Below, in pieces: positions 8,164 through 17,601 of a stretch of DNA of 64,000 nucleotides. This DNA comes from Methylobacterium sp. DB0501 (GTDB lineage: Bacteria; Pseudomonadota; Alphaproteobacteria; Rhizobiales; Beijerinckiaceae). Numbering within the stretch: position 1 is the stretch's first letter; each line of letters opens with the position of its first letter. Location of the stretch: positions 53,307-117,306 of the forward strand of contig NZ_JAAKGV010000024.1 of the NCBI RefSeq assembly GCF_011043735.1. Direction: 5' to 3'. Both the position numbers and the translations under genes were made by a program. A model generated the notes under the pieces. The model did not search any database, was not told the DNA's origin, and saw nothing but the letters and a program-made list of their open reading frames with translations.

Positions 8164-8394
8164 ATGACGACCCTCGTCGCTGGCCAAGGAAACCTGCGCC
8201 TCGTTCCCGCCATCCGCCTCAGCCCGCCGCGCCTGCGCACGGCCACCTCGCTCCTCGAGCGGCTCGAATTGTGGGCCGAGCGCCGGCGCGAGCGCCGCGC
8301 CCTGCTGCGCTGCCCCGACGCTCTCCTCAGGGATGTCGGCCTGTCGCGGGCCGATGCGGTGCGCGAGGCGGGCAAGCCGTTCTGGATCGACTGA
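8164..8394 (+). CDS. DUF1127 (YjiS-like) small protein
   Basis: A 76-residue basic protein. Its C-terminal 40 residues form the DUF1127 domain: a charged helix (LWAERRRERRALLRCPDALLRDVGLS) ending in the usual D(V/I)GLSR-type turn and a short tail. Proteins with this Arg-rich motif in alphaproteobacteria have been linked to RNA turnover and phosphate metabolism, but this copy has an extra N-terminal leader of about 35 residues and unknown role. The ATG at 8164 has a CGGAGAGA ribosome-binding site immediately upstream. It stands alone between a divergent regulator and a DMT transporter. Confidence 0.8.
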   Translation: MTTLVAGQGNLRLVPAIRLSPPRLRTATSLLERLELWAERRRERRALLRCPDALLRDVGLSRADAVREAGKPFWID

Positions 8395-8481
8395 TCCGCA
8401 ACGCGCCGATTGCACCGCAAGGATCGGGAGGATTCCCGTCTGCCCCTGGGGCAGGGTGCGGCATCCTTCCCGGAGAGCCCG

Positions 8482-9408
8482 ATGACGCCCGCCAACCGCC
8501 CGATGACCCCGTCCGAATGGGGAACGCTCCTCGGCCTCTCGGTCCTGTGGGGCGGCTCGTTCTTCTTCGTCGGCGTCGCCCTCCGGGCGCTGCCGCCGCT
8601 CACCCTGGTGAGCCTGCGCGTCGGCCTCGCGGCCCTGATCCTCGCCCTGGTGCTGCGGGTGCGGGGGATCCCGGTGCCGCGGGGCGCCCGGATCTGGCTC
8701 GCCTTCCTGGGCGCGGCCTTCCTCAACAACGCGGTGCCGTTCTGCCTCATCGCCTGGGGCCAGACCCACATCGCCTCCGGCCTCGCGGCGATCCTCAACG
8801 CCACCACGCCGCTCTTCGGGGTGCTGGTGGCGCATGTCCTCACCGACGACGAGCGCCTGACGGGCAACCGCCTCGCCGGGGTGCTGGCGGGCGTGTCGGG
8901 CGTCGCCGTGATGGTCGGGCCCTCGGTCCTCGCCGGGCTCGGGGGCGAGGCCCTGGCGCAGGGCGCGGTGCTGCTCGCCGCGCTCTCCTACGCCTTCGCG
9001 GGCATCTATGGCCGCCGGTTCAAGCGCATGGGGATCCCGCCGCTCTCGGCCGCCGCCGGCCAGGTCGCCGCCGCGACCCTGCTGCTCGCGCCCATCGCCC
9101 TCGCGGTCGACCGGCCCTGGACGCTGCCCGCGCCGCCCGTCACGGCGATCGCGGCGGTGCTCGGCCTCGCCGCGCTCTCGACGGCGCTCGCCTACGTGAT
9201 CTTCTTCCGCCTGCTGGCGAGCGCCGGGGCGACCAACCTGATGCTCGTCACCTTCCTGATCCCGGTCTCGGCGCTGCTGCTGGGCGCCCTGGTGCTGGGC
9301 GAGCCGGTGGTGCCGCGCCAGCTCCTCGGCATGGCGCTGATCGGCGCGGGGCTGGTGGCGATCGACGGGCGGCTGCTGCGGCGAAGGAAGCCCGCGGCGG
9401 CGGAGTAG
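8482..9408 (+). CDS. DMT-superfamily (EamA) transporter
   Basis: A 308-residue membrane protein with ten predicted hydrophobic segments in two EamA repeats. LLGLSVLWGGSFFFVGVAL is the typical first helix, and the second repeat begins near AQGAVLLAALSYAFAGIYGRR. The short basic C-terminus RRRKPAAAE should face the cytoplasm. Members export amino acids or metabolites, or take up small solutes; the substrate here is unknown. The ATG at 8482 follows GGAGAG with good spacing. It ends 18 bases from the convergent isochorismatase gene. Confidence 0.88.
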   Translation: MTPANRPMTPSEWGTLLGLSVLWGGSFFFVGVALRALPPLTLVSLRVGLAALILALVLRVRGIPVPRGARIWLAFLGAAFLNNAVPFCLIAWGQTHIASGLAAILNATTPLFGVLVAHVLTDDERLTGNRLAGVLAGVSGVAVMVGPSVLAGLGGEALAQGAVLLAALSYAFAGIYGRRFKRMGIPPLSAAAGQVAAATLLLAPIALAVDRPWTLPAPPVTAIAAVLGLAALSTALAYVIFFRLLASAGATNLMLVTFLIPVSALLLGALVLGEPVVPRQLLGMALIGAGLVAIDGRLLRRRKPAAAE

Positions 9409-9426
9409 CCGGCGCGGGCGGGGCGG

Positions 9427-10059
9427 TCAGGCGCCGTGTCTGCCCTGCATCGCGGCGTAGCTCGTCATCAGGTTGCGGTAATCCGGGATGTGGTCGCCGA
9501 GCAGCGTCGCCAGCCCCTCGACGTCCCGGCGCCAGTCGCGGTGCAGCTCGCAGGCGACCGCGAACCAGTTCACCAGCTGCACGCCCGCCGCCGACATCCG
9601 GTTCCACGCCCCGTCGCGCACCACCGGGTTGAAGGTGCCCGACGCATCCGTGACGGCGAAGACCTCGTAGCCTTCCGCGATGGCCGACAGGGCCACGAAG
9701 GCGACGCAGACCTCGGTGACGACGCCCGCGATGATGAGCTGCTTGCGGCCCGTCGCCCTCACGGCGGCGACGAAATCGGGGTTGTCCCAGGCATTGATCT
9801 GGCCGGGCCGGGCGATGAAGGGCGCGTCCGGGAACTTGGCCTTCAGCTCGGGCATGATCGGCCCGTTCGGACCCTCCTCGAAGCTGGTGGTGAGGATGGT
9901 CGGCAGCTTGAAGTAGGCGGCGAGGTCGGCGACCGCCAGCACGTTGTTCTTGAAGCGATCCGGATCGAAGTCGCGCACCAGCGACATCAGGCCGGCCTGG
10001 TGATCGACCAGCAGGACGACGGCCTGGTCGAGGTCGAGGCGGTGATACGGCTTGGTCAT
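9427..10059 (-). CDS. Isochorismatase-family hydrolase, YcaC-like
   Basis: A 210-residue cysteine hydrolase of the isochorismatase-like superfamily, closest in style to E. coli YcaC. Visible motifs are VLLVDHQAGLMSLV with the catalytic Asp, IARPGQINAWDN, and GVVTEVCVAF with the nucleophilic Cys, followed by VTDASGTFNP. YcaC-type enzymes have no settled substrate. The start at 10059 (MTKPYHRL) is preferred because GGAG precedes it at good spacing; an in-frame ATG at 10071 would add four residues. The upstream region contains an AAACGATCGTTT palindrome, and a decayed AraC-type gene lies behind it on the same strand. Confidence 0.88.
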   Translation of the reverse strand: MTKPYHRLDLDQAVVLLVDHQAGLMSLVRDFDPDRFKNNVLAVADLAAYFKLPTILTTSFEEGPNGPIMPELKAKFPDAPFIARPGQINAWDNPDFVAAVRATGRKQLIIAGVVTEVCVAFVALSAIAEGYEVFAVTDASGTFNPVVRDGAWNRMSAAGVQLVNWFAVACELHRDWRRDVEGLATLLGDHIPDYRNLMTSYAAMQGRHGA

Positions 10060-10148
10060 CGTCGTCTCCATCGTGGCGGCCGGCGCGGCGCCGTGTCGAT
10101 GGGGGGAGTATGTCTGCCGGGTTTCTGGCTGGAAACAGAAACAATGGA

Positions 10149-10160
10149 AAACGATCGTTT
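10149..10160. promoter_or_regulatory. Palindrome AAACGATCGTTT, candidate operator of the ycaC-like gene
   Basis: A 12-base perfect palindrome, extended by an imperfect GGAA/TTCC, lies about 90 bases upstream of the isochorismatase start. The core AACGATCGTT recurs upstream of the isovaleryl-CoA dehydrogenase gene at 29506-29515. It resembles TetR-type operators in symmetry. Confidence 0.45.
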
Positions 10161-10212
10161 CCGGCAACGCGATGATCCGACGGGGTGATCGCGGCCCGTC
10201 GGACGTCGCGCC

Positions 10213-11088
10213 TCACGCCACGATGGGCACGTGCACGTCGATGACGGTCCCTGGCCGGTCGGGGGCGAACCGGCCGTCATAGAGCTCGAAATCGGGACTG
10301 TCGGCCACCGCAAGGCCCGAGGCCGGAACGAGGTCGCCCCAGATGGTCGCCGTGGCGCTCCTCATCTGCGGGTGCAGCGCCGTCCCGTCCAGGGTGATCC
10401 GGAAGACCGCGTAGGTCGCGGCCGGGATCGTCTTGCGCGTGAAGCCGGCCGGCAGGGTGCCCTCCGGCCGCACGCCGACGCCGGCCATGTAGTTGAAGCG
10501 ACCTTCCTGCGTGTCGGCGCTCCAGACGACGCCGTAGGTCGCCCAGCTCGGGGCCTGCCCGTCGACCGACGGGAGGGCCTTGCTCAAGCTCGACCAGAGG
10601 TCCGGGATGGCGGCCGTGGTCGTCTGGTCGAAAAGCCGCGTCGGGCCGGCGACGGTGAAGGCGGCGCGCGTCACGAGGCCGGGCAGGCGGGCGATGGTGG
10701 GGAACGGCTCGGCAGCGGCAGGCATCGGGTGATCTCCTCTTGAGGGAAGGGCTGCGAGGCCGCTGCGGACGCGGCCGGGCGTGACGCCGAAGCAGCGCCC
10801 GAAGGCGCGGGTGAAGGCTTCCTGGGAGTCGAAGCCGGAATCGAAGGCGAGGTCGACGAGCCTGAGGTCCGGCTCCGCGACGAGGCGCCGGGCCGCCCGC
10901 ACCAGGCGGCGGGTGCGGACATGCGCCATGGGCCCGAGACCCATCCGGGCGGTGAAAAGGCGCTAGAAATGGTAGGGCGACAGCCCGGCCCGGTCGGCGA
11001 GGCAAGCCAGCGTCAGGGGCTCGTCGAGCCGCTCTTCGATCCAGGCGAGGATGTCGGCGATGCGGTCGGAGGCGGGGGGGCGATCCAT
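10213..11088 (-). pseudogene. AraC-family regulator with GyrI-like effector domain, interrupted by an amber codon
   Basis: A 291-codon frame starting at ATG 11088. The first helix-turn-helix of the AraC domain ends in GLSPYHF, then comes TAG (10965-10963), and the frame resumes with RLFTARMGL, the normal continuation of this family. Homologues carry Gln here (PYHFQRLF), so CAG to TAG is the likely change, at codon 42. The rest of the AraC domain (VDLAFDSGFDSQEAFTRAF) and a C-terminal GyrI-like ligand-binding domain (about residues 125-291, ending DRPGTVIDVHVPI) are intact. Restart at ATG 10944 would give a protein with only the second HTH, probably unable to bind DNA properly. It may once have controlled a neighbour. 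Confidence 0.75.
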
Positions 11089-11182
11089 GCCGTCATGATG
11101 ACGGCGGGGAGCCGGGGCGTCCTGACCGGTCTTGCTATGAGGCGAACTTGTCGGGTTTCTCTCGATGGCGGTCGGCCCTCCT

Positions 11183-11221
11183 CGTCATTCGAGGCTCCGC
11201 TTTCGCGGCGCCGGAATGACG
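11183..11221. repeat. REP-like inverted repeat
   Basis: CGTCATTC and GAATGACG arms enclose a GC-rich, partly self-complementary centre containing GCTTTCGCGG. The same general CGTCAT...ATGACG design with a TTTCGCGG centre occurs at 59670-59808, suggesting a dispersed palindromic family. It lies between the AraC pseudogene and the 3' end of livF, where it may stabilise transcript ends. Confidence 0.5.
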
Positions 11222-11257
11222 GGGAGGGTGGTCAGCAGCGGCGGGGGAAGCGGCCCC

Positions 11258-12094
<837 letters not shown>

Positions 12095-12126
12095 CGGACG
12101 GCTCCAGGGGTGAGATGCGACGTCGA

Positions 12127-12152
12127 ACCCTCCCCCCGCTGCGGGGGAGGGT
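12127..12152. repeat. GC-rich hairpin in the livK-livF spacer
   Basis: ACCCTCCCCC and GGGGGAGGGT arms with a short loop form a 10-bp stem. The same arm sequence recurs at 12288-12313, so the spacer carries two copies of one palindrome. Confidence 0.6.
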
Positions 12153-12287
12153 GGCCTGCAGAGCAGGCGCAGCGGGACGCAGTCCCGCCGAGAGGGGCAA
12201 CGCGACGGTGATCCCAGGCGGCGCTTGTCAGAACACCTGCGATCTCTCCGGAAGCGGCGTCCCCTCTCCCGACCCACTTCGTGGGGC

Positions 12288-12313
12288 ACCCTCCCCCGCA
12301 GAGGGGGGAGGGT
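12288..12313. repeat. Second copy of the ACCCTCCCCC hairpin
   Basis: A matching stem (ACCCTCCCCC / GGGGGAGGGT) lies just downstream of the livK stop. It could protect the livK transcript end and raise binding-protein levels over the ATPase gene, as intercistronic hairpins do in other transport operons. Confidence 0.6.
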
Positions 12314-12348
12314 TATGGGCGGTGCGGATCATCCGTTGAGGACGATCC

Positions 12349-13632
12349 TCACCACCCCTGCCACTCGGCCTTCCGCGGCAGCGTCACGGTCTTGACCGGC
12401 TCGAGCTTGATCGTGCCGGCCTTCATCAGGTCGGGCAGCGCCCCGTCGGTCGGGCCGGAGACCTTGGCGCGGTAGATGTGGACCTCCATCATCCCGCGAT
12501 GGTCGGTGGGCGACCAGGTCGAGGGGACGCAGACGCCCTCCATGCCGGCCGGCACCCAATCCTTCTTCTGGTAGAAGCCCTTGCGGACGTTGGGGCCGGC
12601 GAGCCCACCGTTGTCCTTGGCCCAGGCCAGCGCCTCGGTCATGTAGAGGGCGGCGCAGATGCCGGTGTAGTAATGCACCGGCCGGTAGGCGGTGCCCGCG
12701 GCGTCCGAGACCTTCGAGATCTCGCCTGCCATCGCCATACCCGGCGCGGTGCTGCCGCTCACCGCCGCCGTCCGCACCGGGAAGACCACGCCGTTCGCCG
12801 CCTCGCCGGCCGCCTTGGCGGCGTTCTCGTCCATGCCCCAGACGTTGCCCATGAACTGGATGTCGGTGCCGACCGACTTGCAGGACTTGAGCAGCGAGAT
12901 GTTCGAGCCGCCGGTATTGCCGAGATAGGCGTAGTTCGCCCCGGCATTCTTGGCGGTGAGGCATTGCGCCGTGTAGTCGCCGGGCGCCAGCGCGAAGACG
13001 ATCGCCGGCAGCACCTCGAAGCCGAGATCCTTCGCCATCGCCTCGCCGGCTTCCTTGGGCGAGTTCGGGTAGGGGTGGTTGCCGCCCATATGGACGTATT
13101 TCGGCTTGCCGGTCTTGCCCTTGGCCTTCCAGTCGTCGGCGGCCCAGAGCAGCATGGCGCGCAGCGCGTCGGAGTAGGACGGACCATAGAAGAAGTTGTA
13201 GGGCGCGGCCTTGGCCTTGCCGCTGGCGCCGGTCGGGTCGCTCACCTGCGCGGCGTAGCTCCCTGAGATGTACGGCACCTCGTCCTTGGTGACGAAGGCC
13301 GACAGCGCCTCGGTGTCGGCGGTGCCCCAGCCCTGGATCGCCGCGACCTTGTCGCGCCCACCGGTCCACTTCTTGTAGAGCGCGACGGCGCGCGGCACCT
13401 GGTAGCCGTAATCGACCGATTCGACATTCATCTTCTCGCCCTTGATGCCGCCCTTGCGGTTCACGTAGGCGAGCGCGTCGGCCACCCCCTGCGCGTAGGG
13501 CACGCCGACGTCGGAGGTGGCGCCGCTCTGGTCGGCGAGGTGGCCGATCGGGATCTCGGCGGCGAGGGCGGGCACTGCCAGAGCGAGGGTGGCGGCCGAG
13601 GCGAGGGACAGGCCAAAGGACAGGCGAAGCAT
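12349..13632 (-). CDS. livK: ABC transporter substrate-binding protein (LivK-like)
   Basis: A 427-residue periplasmic binding protein. A Sec signal peptide (MLRLSFGLSLASAATLALAVPALA) is followed by mature sequence EIPIGHLADQSGATSDVG, typical of type I (Leu/Ile/Val-like) binding proteins. Two internal Cys pairs (for example around TAQCLTAK and LLKSCKSVG) are consistent with periplasmic disulfides. In context with acyl-CoA synthetase and PaaK-like ligase genes, the ligand is more likely a carboxylic or aromatic acid than an amino acid; this is inference. It sits between livM and livF. Confidence 0.88.
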   Translation of the reverse strand: MLRLSFGLSLASAATLALAVPALAAEIPIGHLADQSGATSDVGVPYAQGVADALAYVNRKGGIKGEKMNVESVDYGYQVPRAVALYKKWTGGRDKVAAIQGWGTADTEALSAFVTKDEVPYISGSYAAQVSDPTGASGKAKAAPYNFFYGPSYSDALRAMLLWAADDWKAKGKTGKPKYVHMGGNHPYPNSPKEAGEAMAKDLGFEVLPAIVFALAPGDYTAQCLTAKNAGANYAYLGNTGGSNISLLKSCKSVGTDIQFMGNVWGMDENAAKAAGEAANGVVFPVRTAAVSGSTAPGMAMAGEISKVSDAAGTAYRPVHYYTGICAALYMTEALAWAKDNGGLAGPNVRKGFYQKKDWVPAGMEGVCVPSTWSPTDHRGMMEVHIYRAKVSGPTDGALPDLMKAGTIKLEPVKTVTLPRKAEWQGW

Positions 13633-13686
13633 GGGTCTGGTTTCCTCCGGTGGGTGGGCTGGTTTCCTCCAGCCTCGTCGATGGGT

Positions 13687-14760
13687 TCAGTGCGAGAACG
13701 GGTAGAGCTTCCAGTACGCCTTGATCTGGCGCCAGCGGTGCGCGAGCCCGTCGGGCTCGAACATCAGGAACAGCACGATCACGAGGCCGATCGCCATCTC
13801 GCGCAGGAAGGACAGGTTGTCCTTGAGCGACAGCGCCCGGTCGAGGGAGGAGCCGCGCACCGCGTCGGTGATCCAGCCCATGGCTTCCGGCACCAGCACC
13901 ATGAAGGCGGTGCCCATCAGCGTGCCCATGATCGAGCCGAGGCCCCCGATGATGATCATGCCGAGGAACTGGATCGAGAGCAGGATTCCAAAACCCTCGA
14001 CCGAGACGAATTGCAGGTAATGGGCGTAGAGCGCCCCGCCGATACCGGCGAAGAAGGCCGAGAGGCCGAAGGACAGGGTGCGGTAGCGGGTGAGGTTGAT
14101 CCCCATCATCTCCGCCGAGAGGTAGTGGTCGCGCACGGCCACCAGCGCCCTTCCGTCGCGGGAGCGCATCAGGTTGGTGGCGAGCACGAAGGTCAGCACC
14201 AGGTAGGCCAGCACGACGTAGAAGTAGCGGTGGTCGGTGTCGAAGGCGAAGCCGAAGATCGAGAAGGCCTCGGCGGCCGTGCCGGCGACGCCCCCGGTGA
14301 ACCAGTTCGCCCGGGCGAAGAAGTCCTGCAGGATGTACTGCGCGGCGAGCGTCGCGATGGCGAGGTAGAGGCCTTTGAGCCGGGCCGCCGGTAGGCCGAA
14401 GATGAGGCCCACCGCCGTCGTCATCACGCCGGCGAGCGGGATCGCGAAGAAGACCGGGATGCCGTAATTGTTCGACAGCCAGGCCGACGCGAAGGCGCCG
14501 AAGCCGAAGAAGGCGGCGTGCCCGATCGAGATCTGGCCGGTGAAGCCGACCAGGATGTTGAGGCCCAGAGCCGCCACCGCGAAGTAGCCGATCTGGATCA
14601 GCAAGCTCAGCCAGTAGCGGTCGAGGACGAGGGGGGCGAGGCAGAGCAGCGCCAGCCCCGCCCAGACCGCGTAGCGGCTGCCGGCGGTCGGGAAGATGGT
14701 GGTATCGGCGGCATACGTGGTGCGGTAGTCGCCGGCGGGGATCAGGCTCTGGGTCGCCAT
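13687..14760 (-). CDS. livM: Branched-chain-type ABC transporter permease (LivM-like)
   Basis: A 357-residue inner-membrane permease. After a polar N-terminus of about 30 residues come repeated hydrophobic helices with LNILVGFTGQISIGHAAFFGFGAF, the LivM signature. The cytoplasmic coupling segment ALVAVRDHYLSAEMMGIN is the EAA-like loop that contacts the ATPases. Its ATG overlaps the livH stop (ATGA), so the two permeases are translationally coupled. It forms the membrane channel with LivH. Confidence 0.92.
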   Translation of the reverse strand: MATQSLIPAGDYRTTYAADTTIFPTAGSRYAVWAGLALLCLAPLVLDRYWLSLLIQIGYFAVAALGLNILVGFTGQISIGHAAFFGFGAFASAWLSNNYGIPVFFAIPLAGVMTTAVGLIFGLPAARLKGLYLAIATLAAQYILQDFFARANWFTGGVAGTAAEAFSIFGFAFDTDHRYFYVVLAYLVLTFVLATNLMRSRDGRALVAVRDHYLSAEMMGINLTRYRTLSFGLSAFFAGIGGALYAHYLQFVSVEGFGILLSIQFLGMIIIGGLGSIMGTLMGTAFMVLVPEAMGWITDAVRGSSLDRALSLKDNLSFLREMAIGLVIVLFLMFEPDGLAHRWRQIKAYWKLYPFSH

Positions 14761-15653
14761 CAGACGCGCTCGATGTCGCGGGTGCCGAACAGGCCGTAGG
14801 GCTTGATCATCAGGATCACCACCAGGACGTAGAAGGGAACGATCTCGTAGAGGTTGCCCCAGTGCAGGTACTGGCCGTCGACGTATTGCGCGACGTTCTC
14901 CAGCACCCCGATGACGAGGCCGCCGATGACCGCGCCGACGACCGAGTCGAGCCCGCCGAGGATGACGGCCGGGAACACCTTGATGCCGTAGAGCGACAGG
15001 GCCGAGGACACGCCGTTGACGATGCCGACCACGATGCCGGCGACCGACGAGACCACCGCCGAGATCGCCCAGGCCATCGCGAACACGTTGCGCACCGAGA
15101 TGCCGAGCGACTGGGCGACCTGCTGGTTGAAGGCGGTGGCCCGCATGGCGAGCCCGTGCTTCGAGTAGCGGAAGAACCACGCGAAGCCCGCCATCATGGC
15201 GACCGAGATGCCGAGGCTCATGAGATACACGGTCTGGATCTCGAGACCGAGGAACGACACCGACTGGGTCTGGAAGATCGGCGGGAAGGGCTGGGCGAAG
15301 ACGCCGAACAGCCACTTGCACAGGGCCTGGAAGAAGATCGACAGGCCGATCGTCACCATGATGACCGAGATGATCGGCTCGCCGATCAGCGGCCGCAGCA
15401 CCACCACCTGGAGCGCGATGCCGAAGACCAGCATGAAGGCGAAGGTGATTCCCATGCCGACCAGGAACGGCAGCTGGTAGGTGGTGAGCAGCCACCAGCA
15501 CACCCAGGCACCGATCAGCAGGAACTCGCCCTGGGCGAAGTTCACGACCTGGCTCGCCTTGTAGATCAGGACGAAGCTCATCGCGACCACGCCGTAGAGG
15601 GCGCCGACGATCAGCCCGTTGACGACGAGCTGGAGCAGCAGATGGGTGTTCAT
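14760..15653 (-). CDS. livH: Branched-chain-type ABC transporter permease (LivH-like)
   Basis: A 297-residue permease with about eight hydrophobic segments. LIVGALYGVVAMSFVLIYKASQVVNFAQGE is the classic LivH start, and the coupling loop reads GLAMRATAFNQQVAQSLGI. It is one half of the Liv-type permease with LivM. It lies 13 bases after the acyl-CoA synthetase gene and overlaps livM by one base, so it is firmly part of this operon. Confidence 0.92.
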   Translation of the reverse strand: MNTHLLLQLVVNGLIVGALYGVVAMSFVLIYKASQVVNFAQGEFLLIGAWVCWWLLTTYQLPFLVGMGITFAFMLVFGIALQVVVLRPLIGEPIISVIMVTIGLSIFFQALCKWLFGVFAQPFPPIFQTQSVSFLGLEIQTVYLMSLGISVAMMAGFAWFFRYSKHGLAMRATAFNQQVAQSLGISVRNVFAMAWAISAVVSSVAGIVVGIVNGVSSALSLYGIKVFPAVILGGLDSVVGAVIGGLVIGVLENVAQYVDGQYLHWGNLYEIVPFYVLVVILMIKPYGLFGTRDIERV

Positions 15654-15666
15654 GGCCTCAAGGCCC

Positions 15667-17601
15667 CTATTCGGCGGCGGCGAGGGTGGCGGGAGCCGCC
15701 GTGAGGTCGATCACCGGCAGGGTGGTGCGGATGCGTTGCGTCGTGCCGTCCTGGAACCGGATCACCGTATCGACCCGGTAGCTCGGCGCGCCGGCATAGA
15801 TCGTGTCGATCAGGTCGCCGTACTTCTCGTTGATGACGCCGCGGCGGACCTTGCGGGTGCGGGTCAGCTCGCCGTCATCGGCGTCGAGTTCCTTGTAGAG
15901 CAGCACGAACTTGGCGACGCGCTGCACGTCCGTCAGCCCGGCATTGACCCGCACGACCTCACGGCGGATCAGCTCGATCACCGCCGGCTTCGCGGCGAGG
16001 TCGGAATAGGTGGTAAAGGCGATGCGGTTCTTCTCGGCCCATTTGGCGACGACCGCATAGCGGATGCAGATGAGCGCCGCCAGGTACTCGCGCCCGGCGC
16101 CGAGGATGACGGCTTCGGCGACGTAAGGGCTGAACTTCAGCTTGTTCTCGATGTATTGCGGCGAGAAGCGTTCGCCGTTGATGTTGACGGCGAGGTCCTT
16201 GATCCGGTCGATGACGACCAGCTCGCCCTTCTTGTCGACGTAGCCGGCGTCGCCCGTATGCATCCAGCCGTCGCGCACGTCGCTCGGTGTGTCGGGACCG
16301 GCCTTGTAGTAGCCGTGGAACATGTTGGCGTGGCGGGCCAGCACCTCGCCGATGCCGTTCCGGTCGGGGTCGAGCACCCGGATCTCGATGCTGTCGTCGA
16401 ACGGCACGCCGACCGTGTCGAAATCGACCGTCCCGCCCCGGTGCAGGGTGTAGGCGCCCAGCGTCTCGGTCTGGCCGTAGAGCTGGCGCAACGGCACGCC
16501 CATGGCGCGGAAGAACCGGAACGTGTCGGGGCCCAGCGCCGCACCACCCGTCGCCGCCGAGGTCAGCCGCGTGAAGCCGAGGCGGTCGCGCAGGGCCCGG
16601 AACAGCAGAGCCTCGGCCGCGCCGGAGCGTTTCCCCTGGTCGAGGGCGGACAGTCCCATCGTCATCCCTCGCTCGTAGAGGGCGCGCTTGAAGGGCGAGG
16701 CGTCCATCATCCGGGCGCGCACGTCGGCGGCCAAAGCCTCCCAGACCCGGGGGGCGAACAGCACGAAGGTCGGGGCGATCTCCCGGAAATCGTGCATCAG
16801 CGTGTCGGCATCCTCGACGAAGTTGACCTTCATCCGGGAGAGGAGGGCTTGGCCGAGCGCGTAGACCTGCTCCATGATCCAGGGCAGCGGCAGCACCGAG
16901 ACGTAATCGTCCTGCGGCCCCTTCGGGTCGGCGGCGAGGTAGCGGGCGCAGTGGCGCAGCACCCGGCCCCCGCTCAGCATCGCCAGCTTCGGCCGCGCCG
17001 TGGTGCCGGACGTGGTGCAGAGGATCGCCACGGCCTCTCCTTCCGTCGCATCGACCATCCGGTCGTAGAGGCCGGGATCGGTGGCGTGCCGGGCCTCGCC
17101 CCTGGCGGCGAGCGCTTCCGCCGAGATCAGCCGCGGGTCGTCGTATTTGCGCATCCCGCGGGGATCGCAATAGACGATATGGCGCAACGACGGCACGCCG
17201 TCGGCAAGATTGAGGAGCTTGTCGACCTGCTCCTCGTCCTCGGCGATCACCGCCTTCACCTCGGCGAAGGCGAGGAGATACTGGACCTCGTCCTCCAGCG
17301 CGTCGCGGTAGAGGCCGAGCGACAGGGCGCCGAGCGCATGGGCGGCGATCTCGCCGGCCACCCAGTCGGGCCGGTTGTCGCCGATCAGACCGACCACGTC
17401 GCCGTTATCGATGCCCAATTCCGAGAGGCCGAGCGCGAAGGCGCGGGTGCGGGCGTGGTACTGGCCCCAGGTCGTCGGGCGCCACAGCCCGAAGATCTTT
17501 TCGCGCAACGCGACCTCGTCCGGATGCTCGGCGGCGTTGCGGCGCAGGAGCTTCGGGAAGGTGTCGGCGGCCTGCGCGATGGTCGAGAAATCGGTCGTCA
17601 C
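15667..17601 (-). CDS. AMP-dependent long-chain-type acyl-CoA synthetase embedded in a Liv operon
   Basis: A 644-residue adenylate-forming CoA ligase. The P-loop-like motif ILCTTSGTTARPKLAML lies about residues 187-203, and LYGQTETLGAYT is the adenine-binding YGxTE motif. WMHTGDAGYVDKKGELVVIDRIKDL holds the hinge Asp/Arg region, and a Lys-containing C-terminal domain follows. It adenylates a carboxylic acid and transfers it to CoA. Its GTG start overlaps the livG stop (GTGA). The interleaving with livG and livH argues that it activates the transported compound on entry. The substrate is unknown; long-chain fatty or aromatic acids are the usual guesses for such clusters. Confidence 0.88.
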   Translation of the reverse strand: MTTDFSTIAQAADTFPKLLRRNAAEHPDEVALREKIFGLWRPTTWGQYHARTRAFALGLSELGIDNGDVVGLIGDNRPDWVAGEIAAHALGALSLGLYRDALEDEVQYLLAFAEVKAVIAEDEEQVDKLLNLADGVPSLRHIVYCDPRGMRKYDDPRLISAEALAARGEARHATDPGLYDRMVDATEGEAVAILCTTSGTTARPKLAMLSGGRVLRHCARYLAADPKGPQDDYVSVLPLPWIMEQVYALGQALLSRMKVNFVEDADTLMHDFREIAPTFVLFAPRVWEALAADVRARMMDASPFKRALYERGMTMGLSALDQGKRSGAAEALLFRALRDRLGFTRLTSAATGGAALGPDTFRFFRAMGVPLRQLYGQTETLGAYTLHRGGTVDFDTVGVPFDDSIEIRVLDPDRNGIGEVLARHANMFHGYYKAGPDTPSDVRDGWMHTGDAGYVDKKGELVVIDRIKDLAVNINGERFSPQYIENKLKFSPYVAEAVILGAGREYLAALICIRYAVVAKWAEKNRIAFTTYSDLAAKPAVIELIRREVVRVNAGLTDVQRVAKFVLLYKELDADDGELTRTRKVRRGVINEKYGDLIDTIYAGAPSYRVDTVIRFQDGTTQRIRTTLPVIDLTAAPATLAAAE

